A stretch of 64,000 bases of DNA from Nitrosomonas mobilis (lineage in GTDB: Bacteria > Pseudomonadota > Gammaproteobacteria > Burkholderiales > Nitrosomonadaceae): the NCBI RefSeq assembly GCF_900103035.1, contig NZ_FMWO01000102.1, forward strand, positions 54,203-118,202. Reading direction: 5' to 3'. The notes under the pieces were generated by a model that saw only the letters and a program-made list of their open reading frames with translations, was not told the DNA's origin and did no database searches. The translations under genes were made by a program, and so were the position numbers. This document shows, piece after piece, positions 18,783 through 27,595 of the stretch. Every line of letters begins with the position of its first letter. Within the stretch, counting starts at the first letter, position 1.

Positions 18783-18886
18783 GCGCTTGATTATAACCCG
18801 ATACAACAGGAGATTATGGTCAATACGGCTAGAACTGCCTATCGAAATGACGTAAGATGATTTTACTATTAACCAGGTGAGCGATT

Positions 18887-20182
18887 ATGGAAACTCCACA
18901 AACCGAACCATTCAGTCATCATCCACGCTTTGTCAGCAAACTTACACGTAATACCCTCGCATTGATACTGGCGGGCGGCAGAGGTACGCGGCTGAAAAAT
19001 CTCACTGACTGGCGCGCCAAACCAGCAGTACCATTTGGCGGTAAATTCCGCATTATCGATTTTGCGCTATCCAACTGCGTTAATTCCGGGGTACGTCGTA
19101 TCGGTGTGGTGACTCAATACAAGGCACAAAGTCTCATCCGCCACATTCAACGTGGTTGGAGTTTTTTAGATGGTCGTTTTAAGGAATTCATCGAGTTATT
19201 GCCCGCCCAGCAGCGTACCGAAGAGACTTGGTATCAGGGTACGGCGGATGCGGTTTTCCAGAATCTGGACATCTTGCGCAGTCATAACCCTCAATATGTG
19301 CTTATTCTCGGTGGTGATCATATTTACAAGATGGACTATGGTCGCCTACTGGCTGATCATGCAGAAACGCAGGCGGATCTGACTGTTGCCTGCATCGAAG
19401 TGCCAGTCAGTGAGGCCAGTGCATTTGGCGTCATGGCGGTTGATAAAGATTGGCGCATTGTTAATTTCAGTGAGAAGCCAGAGAATCCTACGCCGATTCC
19501 CGGACAGTCCGATAAGGCGCTCGTTAGCATGGGGATATATGTATTTAACGCCAGGTTTTTATACGATCATCTGATCGAGGATCACGATGCTAACGCTTCA
19601 TCACATGACTTTGGCAGAGATATCATTCCACGACTGGTTGAAAGTGCACAGGTCTATGCACACCGTTTCCAGCGTAGTTGTGTCAGCACCACACCGGACG
19701 CTCCTTACTGGCGGGATGTTGGCACTGTCGACGCCTACTGGGAAGCAAATATCGATCTCACGACCATCACGCCTGATCTGAATCTGTACGATGAGGACTG
19801 GCCAATCTGGACTTATCAGGAACAACTGCCTCCTGCCAAATTTGTATTCGATGACGATAGCCGCCGCGGCCAGGCACTGGACTCGATGGTCTCAGGCGGT
19901 TGCATCATCAGCGGTTCAACGGTTCGTCGCTCGCTGCTCTTTTCCAATGTTCAGGTCAGAAGTTTCAGCACCATTGAGGATTGCGTTATTCTACCCAACG
20001 TTGATATTGGTCGCCACGCACGCCTCAGGCGAGTGGTTATTGAGAAAAACTGCGTAATTCCAGAGGGCCTTGTCGTGGGATTTGATGCCGATGAAGATAA
20101 AAAACGTTTTTACGTTACCCAGGAAGGAGTGACATTGATCGCACCTGAAATGCTGGGGCAATTCTACCATTATGTTCGCTAA
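18887..20182 (+). CDS. glgC: Glucose-1-phosphate adenylyltransferase GlgC
   Basis: GlgC makes ADP-glucose from glucose-1-phosphate and ATP, the committed step of bacterial glycogen synthesis. The 431-residue protein has the nucleotide site [38 protein letters not shown] (split here by family), [11 protein letters not shown], the glucose-phosphate region SEKPENP and [18 protein letters not shown], and a C-terminal left-handed beta-helix (about residues 325-400). AGGTGAG precedes the ATG. GlgA, which would use the product, is not in this window. Confidence 0.96.
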   Translation: METPQTEPFSHHPRFVSKLTRNTLALILAGGRGTRLKNLTDWRAKPAVPFGGKFRIIDFALSNCVNSGVRRIGVVTQYKAQSLIRHIQRGWSFLDGRFKEFIELLPAQQRTEETWYQGTADAVFQNLDILRSHNPQYVLILGGDHIYKMDYGRLLADHAETQADLTVACIEVPVSEASAFGVMAVDKDWRIVNFSEKPENPTPIPGQSDKALVSMGIYVFNARFLYDHLIEDHDANASSHDFGRDIIPRLVESAQVYAHRFQRSCVSTTPDAPYWRDVGTVDAYWEANIDLTTITPDLNLYDEDWPIWTYQEQLPPAKFVFDDDSRRGQALDSMVSGGCIISGSTVRRSLLFSNVQVRSFSTIEDCVILPNVDIGRHARLRRVVIEKNCVIPEGLVVGFDADEDKKRFYVTQEGVTLIAPEMLGQFYHYVR

Positions 20183-20261
20183 TGAATATTTCGAAGAGCG
20201 TGTCGTCACGTTAAACCAATTATATGATTTTTAAAGATTTAATTTCATTTGTTATTATGCT

Positions 20262-21980
20262 ATGAGCCATCATCCGTCTACGCTCGACCTGGTCATACTT
20301 TGGCACATGCACCAGCCAGATTACCGCGATAGCGAAACGAAAGAGTTTACCCTGCCTTGGGTGTATCTTCATGCCATCAAGGATTACACCGATATGGCGC
20401 ATCACCTGGAAATGCACCCCAGCATTCGGTTGGTGGTTAACTTTGTTCCCGTGCTGCTGGATCAACTGGAAGATTATTGTCAGCAATTTGCCAAAGCGAC
20501 TATCCGCGACCCACTATTGCGTTTGCTGGCCACGCCTGATTTAGACCAAATATCTCCAGAAGATCGTGCATTGATTTTTAAAAGCTGTTTTCTGAGTAAT
20601 CATGAAACCATGCTCAAGCCGTACCCGGCTTATCAGGCGTTACGCAATATCTATAATGAGATGGAGGCGCAGGGTGACAAGGAAATGGTATATGCCTCTG
20701 GCCAATATCTGGCTGACCTATTAATGTGGTATCACCTGGCTTGGACAGGTGAGAGCATACGCCGGTCCAATAAGAATGTGATCGAACTCATGTCAAAGGG
20801 CAAGCAATTCAGTTTTGAAGATAGAATTAGCTTGTTCAATCTGTTCGGTGAATTGATCGGCAATCTCATCCCGCGCTATCGCAAGCTGGCAGAATCCGGC
20901 CAGATTGAACTTTCCACTACGCCACACTACCATCCGCTGGCGCCATTACTGATTGATTTCAATTCCGCGCGCGACAATTTGCCGGATGCGGCGTTACCTG
21001 CCACCACCTGCTACCCTGGTGGGCGTGGGCGGGTGGAGTTTCACGTAAAATCTGCCGTAGCCAGTCACAGCAAACGATTTGGTATCAAACCGGCAGGTGT
21101 CTGGCCGGCCGAGGGAGCGATATCGGACGCTTTTGTTCATATTCTGGTAGAAAACGGTACCCAATGGATTGCCAGCGGACAAGGTGTATTGGCCAACAGT
21201 TTACAAAAATCCTACCCCAACCAGCCCATTCTGGATAACGGGACTTATCTGTACCAACCCTATCGCTTCGATACCGGGAACGACGGAACGCTGTGTTTTT
21301 TTCGAGATGACCAGCTATCTGATCTGATTGGCTTTGAATACGCGAAATGGTTTGGACGTGACGCTGCCCAAAATTTTATTGACCGGCTTGAACTTATCCG
21401 GCATATGACGCATGAGACCACTAGTCCTGTCGTCAGTGTCATACTCGACGGTGAAAATGCTTGGGAATCCTATCCGTACAACGGTTATTATTTTCTGAAT
21501 GATCTTTACGAATTACTGGAACAGCACAGCGAGATTCACACGACCACCTTTCAGAGTTATATCAATAAGCAGCAAAAAGATAAAACTTTTATCAAACCAT
21601 TGCCCACACTATGTGCAGGTAGCTGGGTGTACGGTAATTTCTCAACCTGGGTTGGCGGTCATGACAAAAATGCCGCGTGGGATCTACTCTGCGCAGCCAA
21701 GCATACTTACGATCTTGTGATGCAAAGTCAACGGCTAACCAAAAAAGAAAAAGAAGCAGCCAATCGGCAACTGGCCTCCTGCGAAAGTTCCGACTGGTTC
21801 TGGTGGTTTGGTGACTACAACTCACCCGCCGCAGTGGAAAGTTTTGATCAGCTTTTTCGCAAAAATCTCATCAACCTCTACAAGCTTCTTAAAATTCCGG
21901 CACCTGCTAACGTATTTGAATCCATCAGTCATGGCGGAACTGTCAGTGGCGAGTCCGGAGCAATGCGGCGCACTACCTGA
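20262..21980 (+). CDS. Glycoside hydrolase family 57 protein (amylase/glucanotransferase type)
   Basis: The 572-residue GH57 protein starts with LVILWHMHQPDYRD, and carries the nucleophile region GVWPAEGAISDAFV and the acid/base region VSVILDGENAWESYPYNG, plus HYHPLAPLL and VYGNFSTWVGG. GH57 includes alpha-amylases, branching enzymes and 4-alpha-glucanotransferases, and sequence alone does not settle which. No signal peptide is seen, so it should act on cytosolic glucan. It follows glgC by 79 bp and precedes another GH57 gene by 78 bp, supporting a role in glycogen turnover. Confidence 0.9.
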   Translation: MSHHPSTLDLVILWHMHQPDYRDSETKEFTLPWVYLHAIKDYTDMAHHLEMHPSIRLVVNFVPVLLDQLEDYCQQFAKATIRDPLLRLLATPDLDQISPEDRALIFKSCFLSNHETMLKPYPAYQALRNIYNEMEAQGDKEMVYASGQYLADLLMWYHLAWTGESIRRSNKNVIELMSKGKQFSFEDRISLFNLFGELIGNLIPRYRKLAESGQIELSTTPHYHPLAPLLIDFNSARDNLPDAALPATTCYPGGRGRVEFHVKSAVASHSKRFGIKPAGVWPAEGAISDAFVHILVENGTQWIASGQGVLANSLQKSYPNQPILDNGTYLYQPYRFDTGNDGTLCFFRDDQLSDLIGFEYAKWFGRDAAQNFIDRLELIRHMTHETTSPVVSVILDGENAWESYPYNGYYFLNDLYELLEQHSEIHTTTFQSYINKQQKDKTFIKPLPTLCAGSWVYGNFSTWVGGHDKNAAWDLLCAAKHTYDLVMQSQRLTKKEKEAANRQLASCESSDWFWWFGDYNSPAAVESFDQLFRKNLINLYKLLKIPAPANVFESISHGGTVSGESGAMRRTT

Positions 21981-22058
21981 AGCAATTGCATATAGTCATG
22001 AAATTACAGTATGACGGCGCTAGAATGCAACGATTGATTCACAAACTTGGAATAGCAT

Positions 22059-24083
22059 ATGACTCAGCCCGTATCTCTGCTCTTTGGTGTCCACGCGCAC
22101 CAGCCAATCGGCAACTTTCCCGAAGTTGTAAAGGATGCGCACGAGCGTTGTTATCGCCCATTCTTAGAGACCTTGTTCCGTTATCCTGAATTTCACTTTG
22201 CAGTACACTTCTCTGGCTGGCTGCTGGATTTTCTGCTCGAGCATTATCCACAAGATATGGCCATATTGAGAGAAATGGTCAAGCGTGGACAAGTCGAGCT
22301 TTTTGGTGCAGGTGAGACTGAGCCAGTGCTTGCCGTCATTCCGGAGCAGGATCGTATTGGTCAAATCAAAACATTTTCATCCAAGCTTAAGAAAAACTTA
22401 GGGCAAAAGCCGCAAGGCGCGTGGTTGACCGAGCGCGTCTGGGAAGCAACAGTTGTTCCATCGCTGGCAGATTGTGACATTCGTTATGTCATAGTCGACG
22501 ATTATCATTTCATTTGTGCAGGTAAGGATCAAGCAGAACTCGATGGCTATTTTTCTACCGAGGAAAATCGGCGCACGCTCGACCTATTTCCCATTTCGGA
22601 ACAGTTGCGTTATAAATTGCCATTTTCTCCTGCAAATGACGCCATCGCCTATCTGGCATCACTAGCCGATCATCAACAGCCTAACCGGCAATCGGCAGCC
22701 ATTTATTTTGATGATATTGAGAAATTTGGTATCTGGCCTGAAACCTATCACTGGGTTTATACAGAAGGCTGGCTGGAGCAGTTTATACAGGGTGTGCTGG
22801 CATCTTCCCGAATCCAAACCCAGCATTTTCGTGATTATCATGCCCATGAAAAAACGCGTGGTATTGTCTATTTGCCAACTACCTCCTACATAGAAATGAG
22901 CGAATGGACGCTACCGGCGATACCAGCCCACACTTATGCGGATCTGGTACAGCGCGCCAAGATAGAAGGTTGGTATGAACGCAGCAAATCATTTTTGCGC
23001 GGCGGTATCTGGAAAAATTTTTTCTCACGCTACCCCGAGTCAAACTGGATGCATAAGCGCATGCTTGGGCTTTCTGCGCGTTATGTCGCCTTGCCAGCAA
23101 AACAGCGCACCAGCACCATGCAGCAATGCCTGTACGCTTCCCAAGCCAACGACGCTTATTGGCACGGCTTGTTTGGAGGGCTGTATCTTCCACATCTGCG
23201 GCGAGCCATCTACAATAATCTGATTGAGTTGGAAGCTCTGCTGGATCAATGCCAGCCTCGCCCAACTCATTACGAAGAAGATACGGATCTGGATGGTATC
23301 AATGAGATTTACCTGCAAAACAGTCAGTTGCAGGCTGTTATCAAGCTGAATACTTACGCCAGTCTCTGCGAACTGGATGCTTACGCTCTCAAGCATAACT
23401 TTGCGGATACACTGACCTGCCAGACCGAACACTACCACCGCAAAATTCAGCCAGAGCCTCGACAGGAAGCGAATCACCATCAATCAGGAATTGCCTCGGC
23501 GCACGACCGAATCAGCTTCAAGCATGTCATCAGCCAGACAGATCTACAACCTGACACACACCCGCAGCACCTTTTCGTGGATCATCTGAATGGCAATTTG
23601 CTGACTTACCAGAAGCTACCTGCTGATGACGATAAAACCGTCTGTTTTCAATCTACCCATGGGCAGATTCTAATCAATAAACAAATACGTCTGAAGCAGA
23701 ATCAGTTGATTGTCACTTATGGAAGCGATGGTGACATGAATGGCAAAGAAAATTTGCAGATGCAGACAGAAATCAACCTTGCCATGCCGAGCTGTGATGG
23801 TCCCGGTGGACGCTATCGTCAACAGAAACGGAATCTTGCCGGTTTCGGGTTGCCACTTGAAATCAATGACTTTGAATCTATTATGCTTGAGGATGACACC
23901 CTGAAAGGTAGCGTAATTCTTCATGCCTCACCAGCAGTAATATTTCAGGCACATCCTCATTTTTCCGTATCTCAATCTGAGGGCGGTTTTGAAAAAATCA
24001 TGCAGGCAGTAAAAATCACGCTCATCTGGACTTTTGTTACCAACCAGCAAAAAATTTGCCTGGAATTCAAGAAAAGAGATTAG
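22059..24083 (+). CDS. GH57 4-alpha-glucanotransferase/alpha-amylase with DUF1925 and DUF1926 regions
   Basis: A 674-residue GH57 enzyme resembling the Thermococcus 4-alpha-glucanotransferase group. The catalytic strands are LFGVHAHQPIGNF, the nucleophile glutamate in WLTERVWEATVVPSLAD, and the acid/base aspartate region IYFDDIEKFGIWPETYHWVYTEGWLEQF. The C-terminal half matches the beta-rich domain of that group (DUF1925 then DUF1926). The likely reaction is disproportionation of maltodextrins, complementing GlgB and the first GH57 enzyme. There is no signal peptide. Confidence 0.9.
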   Translation: MTQPVSLLFGVHAHQPIGNFPEVVKDAHERCYRPFLETLFRYPEFHFAVHFSGWLLDFLLEHYPQDMAILREMVKRGQVELFGAGETEPVLAVIPEQDRIGQIKTFSSKLKKNLGQKPQGAWLTERVWEATVVPSLADCDIRYVIVDDYHFICAGKDQAELDGYFSTEENRRTLDLFPISEQLRYKLPFSPANDAIAYLASLADHQQPNRQSAAIYFDDIEKFGIWPETYHWVYTEGWLEQFIQGVLASSRIQTQHFRDYHAHEKTRGIVYLPTTSYIEMSEWTLPAIPAHTYADLVQRAKIEGWYERSKSFLRGGIWKNFFSRYPESNWMHKRMLGLSARYVALPAKQRTSTMQQCLYASQANDAYWHGLFGGLYLPHLRRAIYNNLIELEALLDQCQPRPTHYEEDTDLDGINEIYLQNSQLQAVIKLNTYASLCELDAYALKHNFADTLTCQTEHYHRKIQPEPRQEANHHQSGIASAHDRISFKHVISQTDLQPDTHPQHLFVDHLNGNLLTYQKLPADDDKTVCFQSTHGQILINKQIRLKQNQLIVTYGSDGDMNGKENLQMQTEINLAMPSCDGPGGRYRQQKRNLAGFGLPLEINDFESIMLEDDTLKGSVILHASPAVIFQAHPHFSVSQSEGGFEKIMQAVKITLIWTFVTNQQKICLEFKKRD

Positions 24084-24110
24084 CGGCGGGCTAAAAGAAG
24101 AAGGCTGAAC

Positions 24111-24206
24111 GTGTCCGAGCTGACTAGTAAGCTAGTCATCGATCAATCCATGGTCAGCAACCTGATTGAAAATGCCCCGAAGAAAACCCTGATTAGCAAG
24201 ATATGA
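24111..24206 (+). CDS. Possible small ORF, 31 residues
   Basis: A GTG-initiated frame (product MSELTSKLVIDQSM... to a lysine-rich end) has an AGAAGG box about 7 bp upstream and stops at TGA 24204-24206. No homology is recognised, and it may be chance or the stub of a decayed gene. A perfect 7-bp hairpin lies inside it. It occupies the gap between the GH57 gene and the sugar kinase. Confidence 0.2.
   Translation: MSELTSKLVIDQSMVSNLIENAPKKTLISKI
24121..24138. other. Short perfect hairpin after the GH57 operon
   Basis: TGACTAG and CTAGTCA pair over 7 bp around a TAAG loop. No run of T follows, so a terminator role is doubtful. Confidence 0.25.
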
Positions 24207-24309
24207 AACTCAGGAATGAAGTGGGTACAATAAAGCCGTTTTCATCATATTAAGGCGGTCAGTCGGCAGATATCGGCAATGCATGTTTAGCTTGCGGAAA
24301 GGAGAAACA

Positions 24310-25245
24310 TTGACATCAGTAACAGAATCATCCAGAAAACAGATCAGTAAAACTGTGGCCCTGTTCGGCGAAGTGCTTGCCGACATCTTCCCGGATCAGA
24401 ACGTACTGGGCGGTGCGCCGTTCAATGTAGCGCGTCACTTGCAGGCGTTTGGACTGCATCCTTGCATGATCAGCCGTGCCGGCAACGATGCATTGCGTGA
24501 TGATCTGCTGCGCGAGATGGACAGGCTGGGCATGGACAAAACCGGCATCCAATGCGACCCCACCTATCCAACTGGCCAGGTGCGGGTGCACATGAAAGAT
24601 GGCGGGCACAGCTTCGAAATTCTGCCCGATCAGGCCTACGACCATATTCATGCTGGCGTCACTCACATGATGACCATGTCGCTGAAGCCGGAACTGGCGT
24701 ATTTTGGCACACTGGCGCAAAGAGGCATGGAATCTCGCCTGGCACTGGACAAATTCCTGGCGGACAGCAAATGCCCGCGCTTTCTGGATATCAACCTGCG
24801 CAGCCCCTGGTACAACAAACACACGGTTCGACGCTCGCTGCTGCGCTCGGATATCGTCAAAATGAATGAAGACGAGCTGGAAATCGTCTCCGATTACTTC
24901 AAGATCAGTGACAAGACGCCGCTGCTGAAGGCCGAAGCCTTGGTGGAGCAGTTTGAGCTGAGCTGTCTGCTGATTACCTGCGGCGAAAACGGAGCTTGGC
25001 TGATCAACCGGCAGCATGAAGTATTCAGCACCACCCCAGCCGAGAACACGCAGACGATAATCGATACGGTCGGCGCGGGTGACGCCTTCGCTGCGGTTTT
25101 TATCATCGGCCTGCTCAACCAGTGGGAAATGCCGGTCGCCATGCAGCGGGCCGATCAATTCGCCGCAGCCCTTTGTGGTATTCGAGGCGGTGCGCCGCAG
25201 AATCAAGACTTTTACCTGCCGTTCAAGCAGGCATGGCAACTGTAA
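24310..25245 (+). CDS. PfkB-family sugar kinase, probably fructokinase
   Basis: The protein of about 311 residues is a ribokinase/PfkB-family kinase: VLGGAPFNVARHLQAFG near the sugar-binding start, FLDINLRSPWYN, and the ATP/anion-hole signature DTVGAGDAFAAVF with the catalytic aspartate. In a block with SPS/SPP and amylosucrase, fructose released from sucrose is the obvious substrate. I chose TTG 24310 because AAAGGAG lies 6-7 bp upstream; ATG 24283 lacks such a site. The DNA from here to 29540 looks GC-richer than its surroundings. Confidence 0.88.
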   Translation: MTSVTESSRKQISKTVALFGEVLADIFPDQNVLGGAPFNVARHLQAFGLHPCMISRAGNDALRDDLLREMDRLGMDKTGIQCDPTYPTGQVRVHMKDGGHSFEILPDQAYDHIHAGVTHMMTMSLKPELAYFGTLAQRGMESRLALDKFLADSKCPRFLDINLRSPWYNKHTVRRSLLRSDIVKMNEDELEIVSDYFKISDKTPLLKAEALVEQFELSCLLITCGENGAWLINRQHEVFSTTPAENTQTIIDTVGAGDAFAAVFIIGLLNQWEMPVAMQRADQFAAALCGIRGGAPQNQDFYLPFKQAWQL

Positions 25246-25249
25246 CAGG

Positions 25250-25383
25250 CCGTTGAAAAATGTTGCGAGAATGGTCGGATGCAAGATACACAGAACACAA
25301 CGACCGAGATATATTAAGTAGATAGGCGAGGGAACGAGCACCGCGCAACGCTGCAGACGGCTACCACAATAGTTTTCCAATGG
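25250..25383. repeat. Possible dispersed repeat with imperfect inverted ends
   Basis: The gap between the kinase and SPS genes is bounded by CCGTTGAAAAATG at the left and, on the opposite strand, CCATTGGAAAACTA at the right. No reading frame of note lies between. The mosaic of short purine-rich words resembles an intergenic repeat inserted within the operon, but only one copy is visible here. Confidence 0.35.
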
Positions 25384-25417
25384 CTTATTAAAAAAGGGGA
25401 GTAATCTTTAACCCAAT

Positions 25418-27595
25418 ATGCAGAATACAAAACAGCAGCAAAAATCCGAAAACCCCATCTATATCCTGATGATCAGCATGCATGGCCTCATCCGTGGTCA
25501 TGACATGGAACTTGGCCGCGATGCCGATACAGGAGGCCAGGTCACTTATGTCGTTGAACTGACCAAAGCCCTGGCTCGACACCATGAAGTAGAAAAGGTC
25601 GACCTGCTGACACGCCTGATTGAAGACCCGAATGTGAGTCTGGACTACGCACAGCCAGAAGAAAGCCTTGGCAATGGTGCTCGTATCGTGCGCCTGCCCT
25701 GCGGCCCCAGACGCTATTTGCGCAAGGAACTATTGTGGCCGTATCTCAATCAGGTCGTGGACAGATCTCTGCACTTCCTGCGTCAACAGGGCCGCCTGCC
25801 GGATCTGATCCATACTCACTATGCAGATGCCGGCTATGTCGGACAGCAGCTTTCTCTGCTACTTGGCATCCCGCAGGTACACACTGGCCATTCACTGGGC
25901 CGTCCCAAACTCGAGCGCATGCTGGCCAGCGGACGCAAGGCACATGCACTGGAAAAGCAGTTTAATTTCGAACGGCGTATCAATGCCGAAGAAGAAATCA
26001 TCAAACATGCTTCGCTCATCGTCACCAGCACCCAGCAGGAAATCGATCAGCAGTACGGTCTCTATACCAACTGCAACCATTCTTCGCGCTTCCGCGTCAT
26101 ACCGCCGGGTACGGACACTTCGAGATTCTCACCGCCGCTACGCAAAAAGATACAGCCTGCTGCACAACAGCTGGTGGACAAATTCCTCATCGACCCGGAA
26201 AAACCGCTAATATTCTCCATCAGTCGGCCGGATGCCAGAAAAAATATCAAGGGTCTGGTCAAAGCCTATGGCCAGAATCTGGAACTACAGGAAGCCGCCA
26301 ACTTGCTGATCGTCGCCGGCACCCGCAGCGATATCCGCGAACTGGAAGAGTCCGAACAGAAGATCATGAGTGAACTGCTGTTCGATATTGACCGCTATGA
26401 CCTGTGGGGCAAGGTCGCATTGCCAAAACACGTCGGCCAGGAAGAAGTCCCTGAGCTCTATCGGCTGGCAGCCAGGCGCCGTGGCATATTCGTCAATCCG
26501 GCATTTACCGAGCCGTTCGGCCTGACACTGATCGAGGCTGCCGCCAGCGGTTTGCCTTTTGTCGCACCGGACGACGGCGGCCCGCGCGACATCGTCGCCA
26601 ACTGTCGCAGCGGGCTGGTGGTCGATACGCTGCACAGCGATGAGATCGGCAAGGCGCTACTATACATTCTGCAGGATAGAAAACGCTGGCGCCAATGGGC
26701 CAACAACGGCATTGCCGGTGTCTGGCGACATTACAGCTGGGCGGCTCATGTCGAAAAATATATGAAGGAAATCCGCGGACTGCTGCGCCGCGACAAGAAG
26801 CGTCTGCGGAGACAGCATGCAATTATCCAGCATGGCGAAAAATCCTATATGCCGCTGGTGGAAAAGGCATTGATCAGCGATATCGACAACACCCTGCTCG
26901 GTGACAGACGTTCGCTGAAACAACTGACAGCCTGGCTGAAAACGCAGCGTACCAAGCTGGCTTTCGGTATCGCCACTGGCCGCACGATCGAAAGCGCTGT
27001 CGCTGTTCTCACGAAAAACCAGGTCAACATTCCAGACGTGCTGATCACTTCGGTCGGTTCCGAGATCCATTACAGCAAGAAACTGGTGCCTGATCTTGGC
27101 TGGACTGCGCATATTCGTCATCAATGGCGCCGGGAGGCGTTGGCCGAGGCGCTGGCCAGATTCTCAGGCCTTGAATTGCAGGCGTCGGAAAACCAGCGCG
27201 AGTTCAAGCTAAGTTATCTGGCTACGCCAGACAGCATGCCGCCTCTCAACGAACTCTATGAATATCTGCATGATCTGAAACTGCATGCACAACTAATCTA
27301 CTCGCATGAAGAGTTTCTTGATGTGCTGCCAGTCAGAGCTTCCAAGGGTCATGCCATCCGCTATCTGGCCTACAAATGGGGATTGCCGCTGGAAAATTTC
27401 CTGGTAGCCGGTGATTCCGGTAATGACATCGAAATGCTGGTCGGCGATACACGCGCTATCATTGTCGGCAATCATAGTCCAGAGCTGGCAGTATTGCGCG
27501 ACCAGGAACAGATCTACTTCGCACAAAGTCACAATGCTGCAGGTATCATCGAAGGATTGCAGCACTACGGTATGGAGGAGTTCGCGCATGTATGA
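25418..27595 (+). CDS. sps: Sucrose-phosphate synthase fused to a sucrose-phosphate phosphatase-like HAD domain
   Basis: The 725-residue protein has two parts. Residues 1-460 are a GT4/GT-B sucrose-phosphate synthase (HGLIRGHDMELGRDADTGGQVTYVVEL, THYADAGYVG, HTGHSLGRPKLERML, EPFGLTLIEAAASGLPFVA). Residues about 485-720 are a HAD-IIB phosphatase (ALISDIDNTLLGD nucleophile motif, FGIATGRT, VAGDSGNDIEML). It should form sucrose-6-phosphate from UDP-glucose and fructose-6-phosphate and then dephosphorylate it. Its stop overlaps the amylosucrase start by 8 bp. Confidence 0.94.
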   Translation: MQNTKQQQKSENPIYILMISMHGLIRGHDMELGRDADTGGQVTYVVELTKALARHHEVEKVDLLTRLIEDPNVSLDYAQPEESLGNGARIVRLPCGPRRYLRKELLWPYLNQVVDRSLHFLRQQGRLPDLIHTHYADAGYVGQQLSLLLGIPQVHTGHSLGRPKLERMLASGRKAHALEKQFNFERRINAEEEIIKHASLIVTSTQQEIDQQYGLYTNCNHSSRFRVIPPGTDTSRFSPPLRKKIQPAAQQLVDKFLIDPEKPLIFSISRPDARKNIKGLVKAYGQNLELQEAANLLIVAGTRSDIRELEESEQKIMSELLFDIDRYDLWGKVALPKHVGQEEVPELYRLAARRRGIFVNPAFTEPFGLTLIEAAASGLPFVAPDDGGPRDIVANCRSGLVVDTLHSDEIGKALLYILQDRKRWRQWANNGIAGVWRHYSWAAHVEKYMKEIRGLLRRDKKRLRRQHAIIQHGEKSYMPLVEKALISDIDNTLLGDRRSLKQLTAWLKTQRTKLAFGIATGRTIESAVAVLTKNQVNIPDVLITSVGSEIHYSKKLVPDLGWTAHIRHQWRREALAEALARFSGLELQASENQREFKLSYLATPDSMPPLNELYEYLHDLKLHAQLIYSHEEFLDVLPVRASKGHAIRYLAYKWGLPLENFLVAGDSGNDIEMLVGDTRAIIVGNHSPELAVLRDQEQIYFAQSHNAAGIIEGLQHYGMEEFAHV

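Noticed and set aside
24328..25380. Long open frame (350 codons) on the minus strand
   Set aside because: It is antisense to the clear PfkB sugar kinase, has no family motifs and reflects GC-rich codon use.
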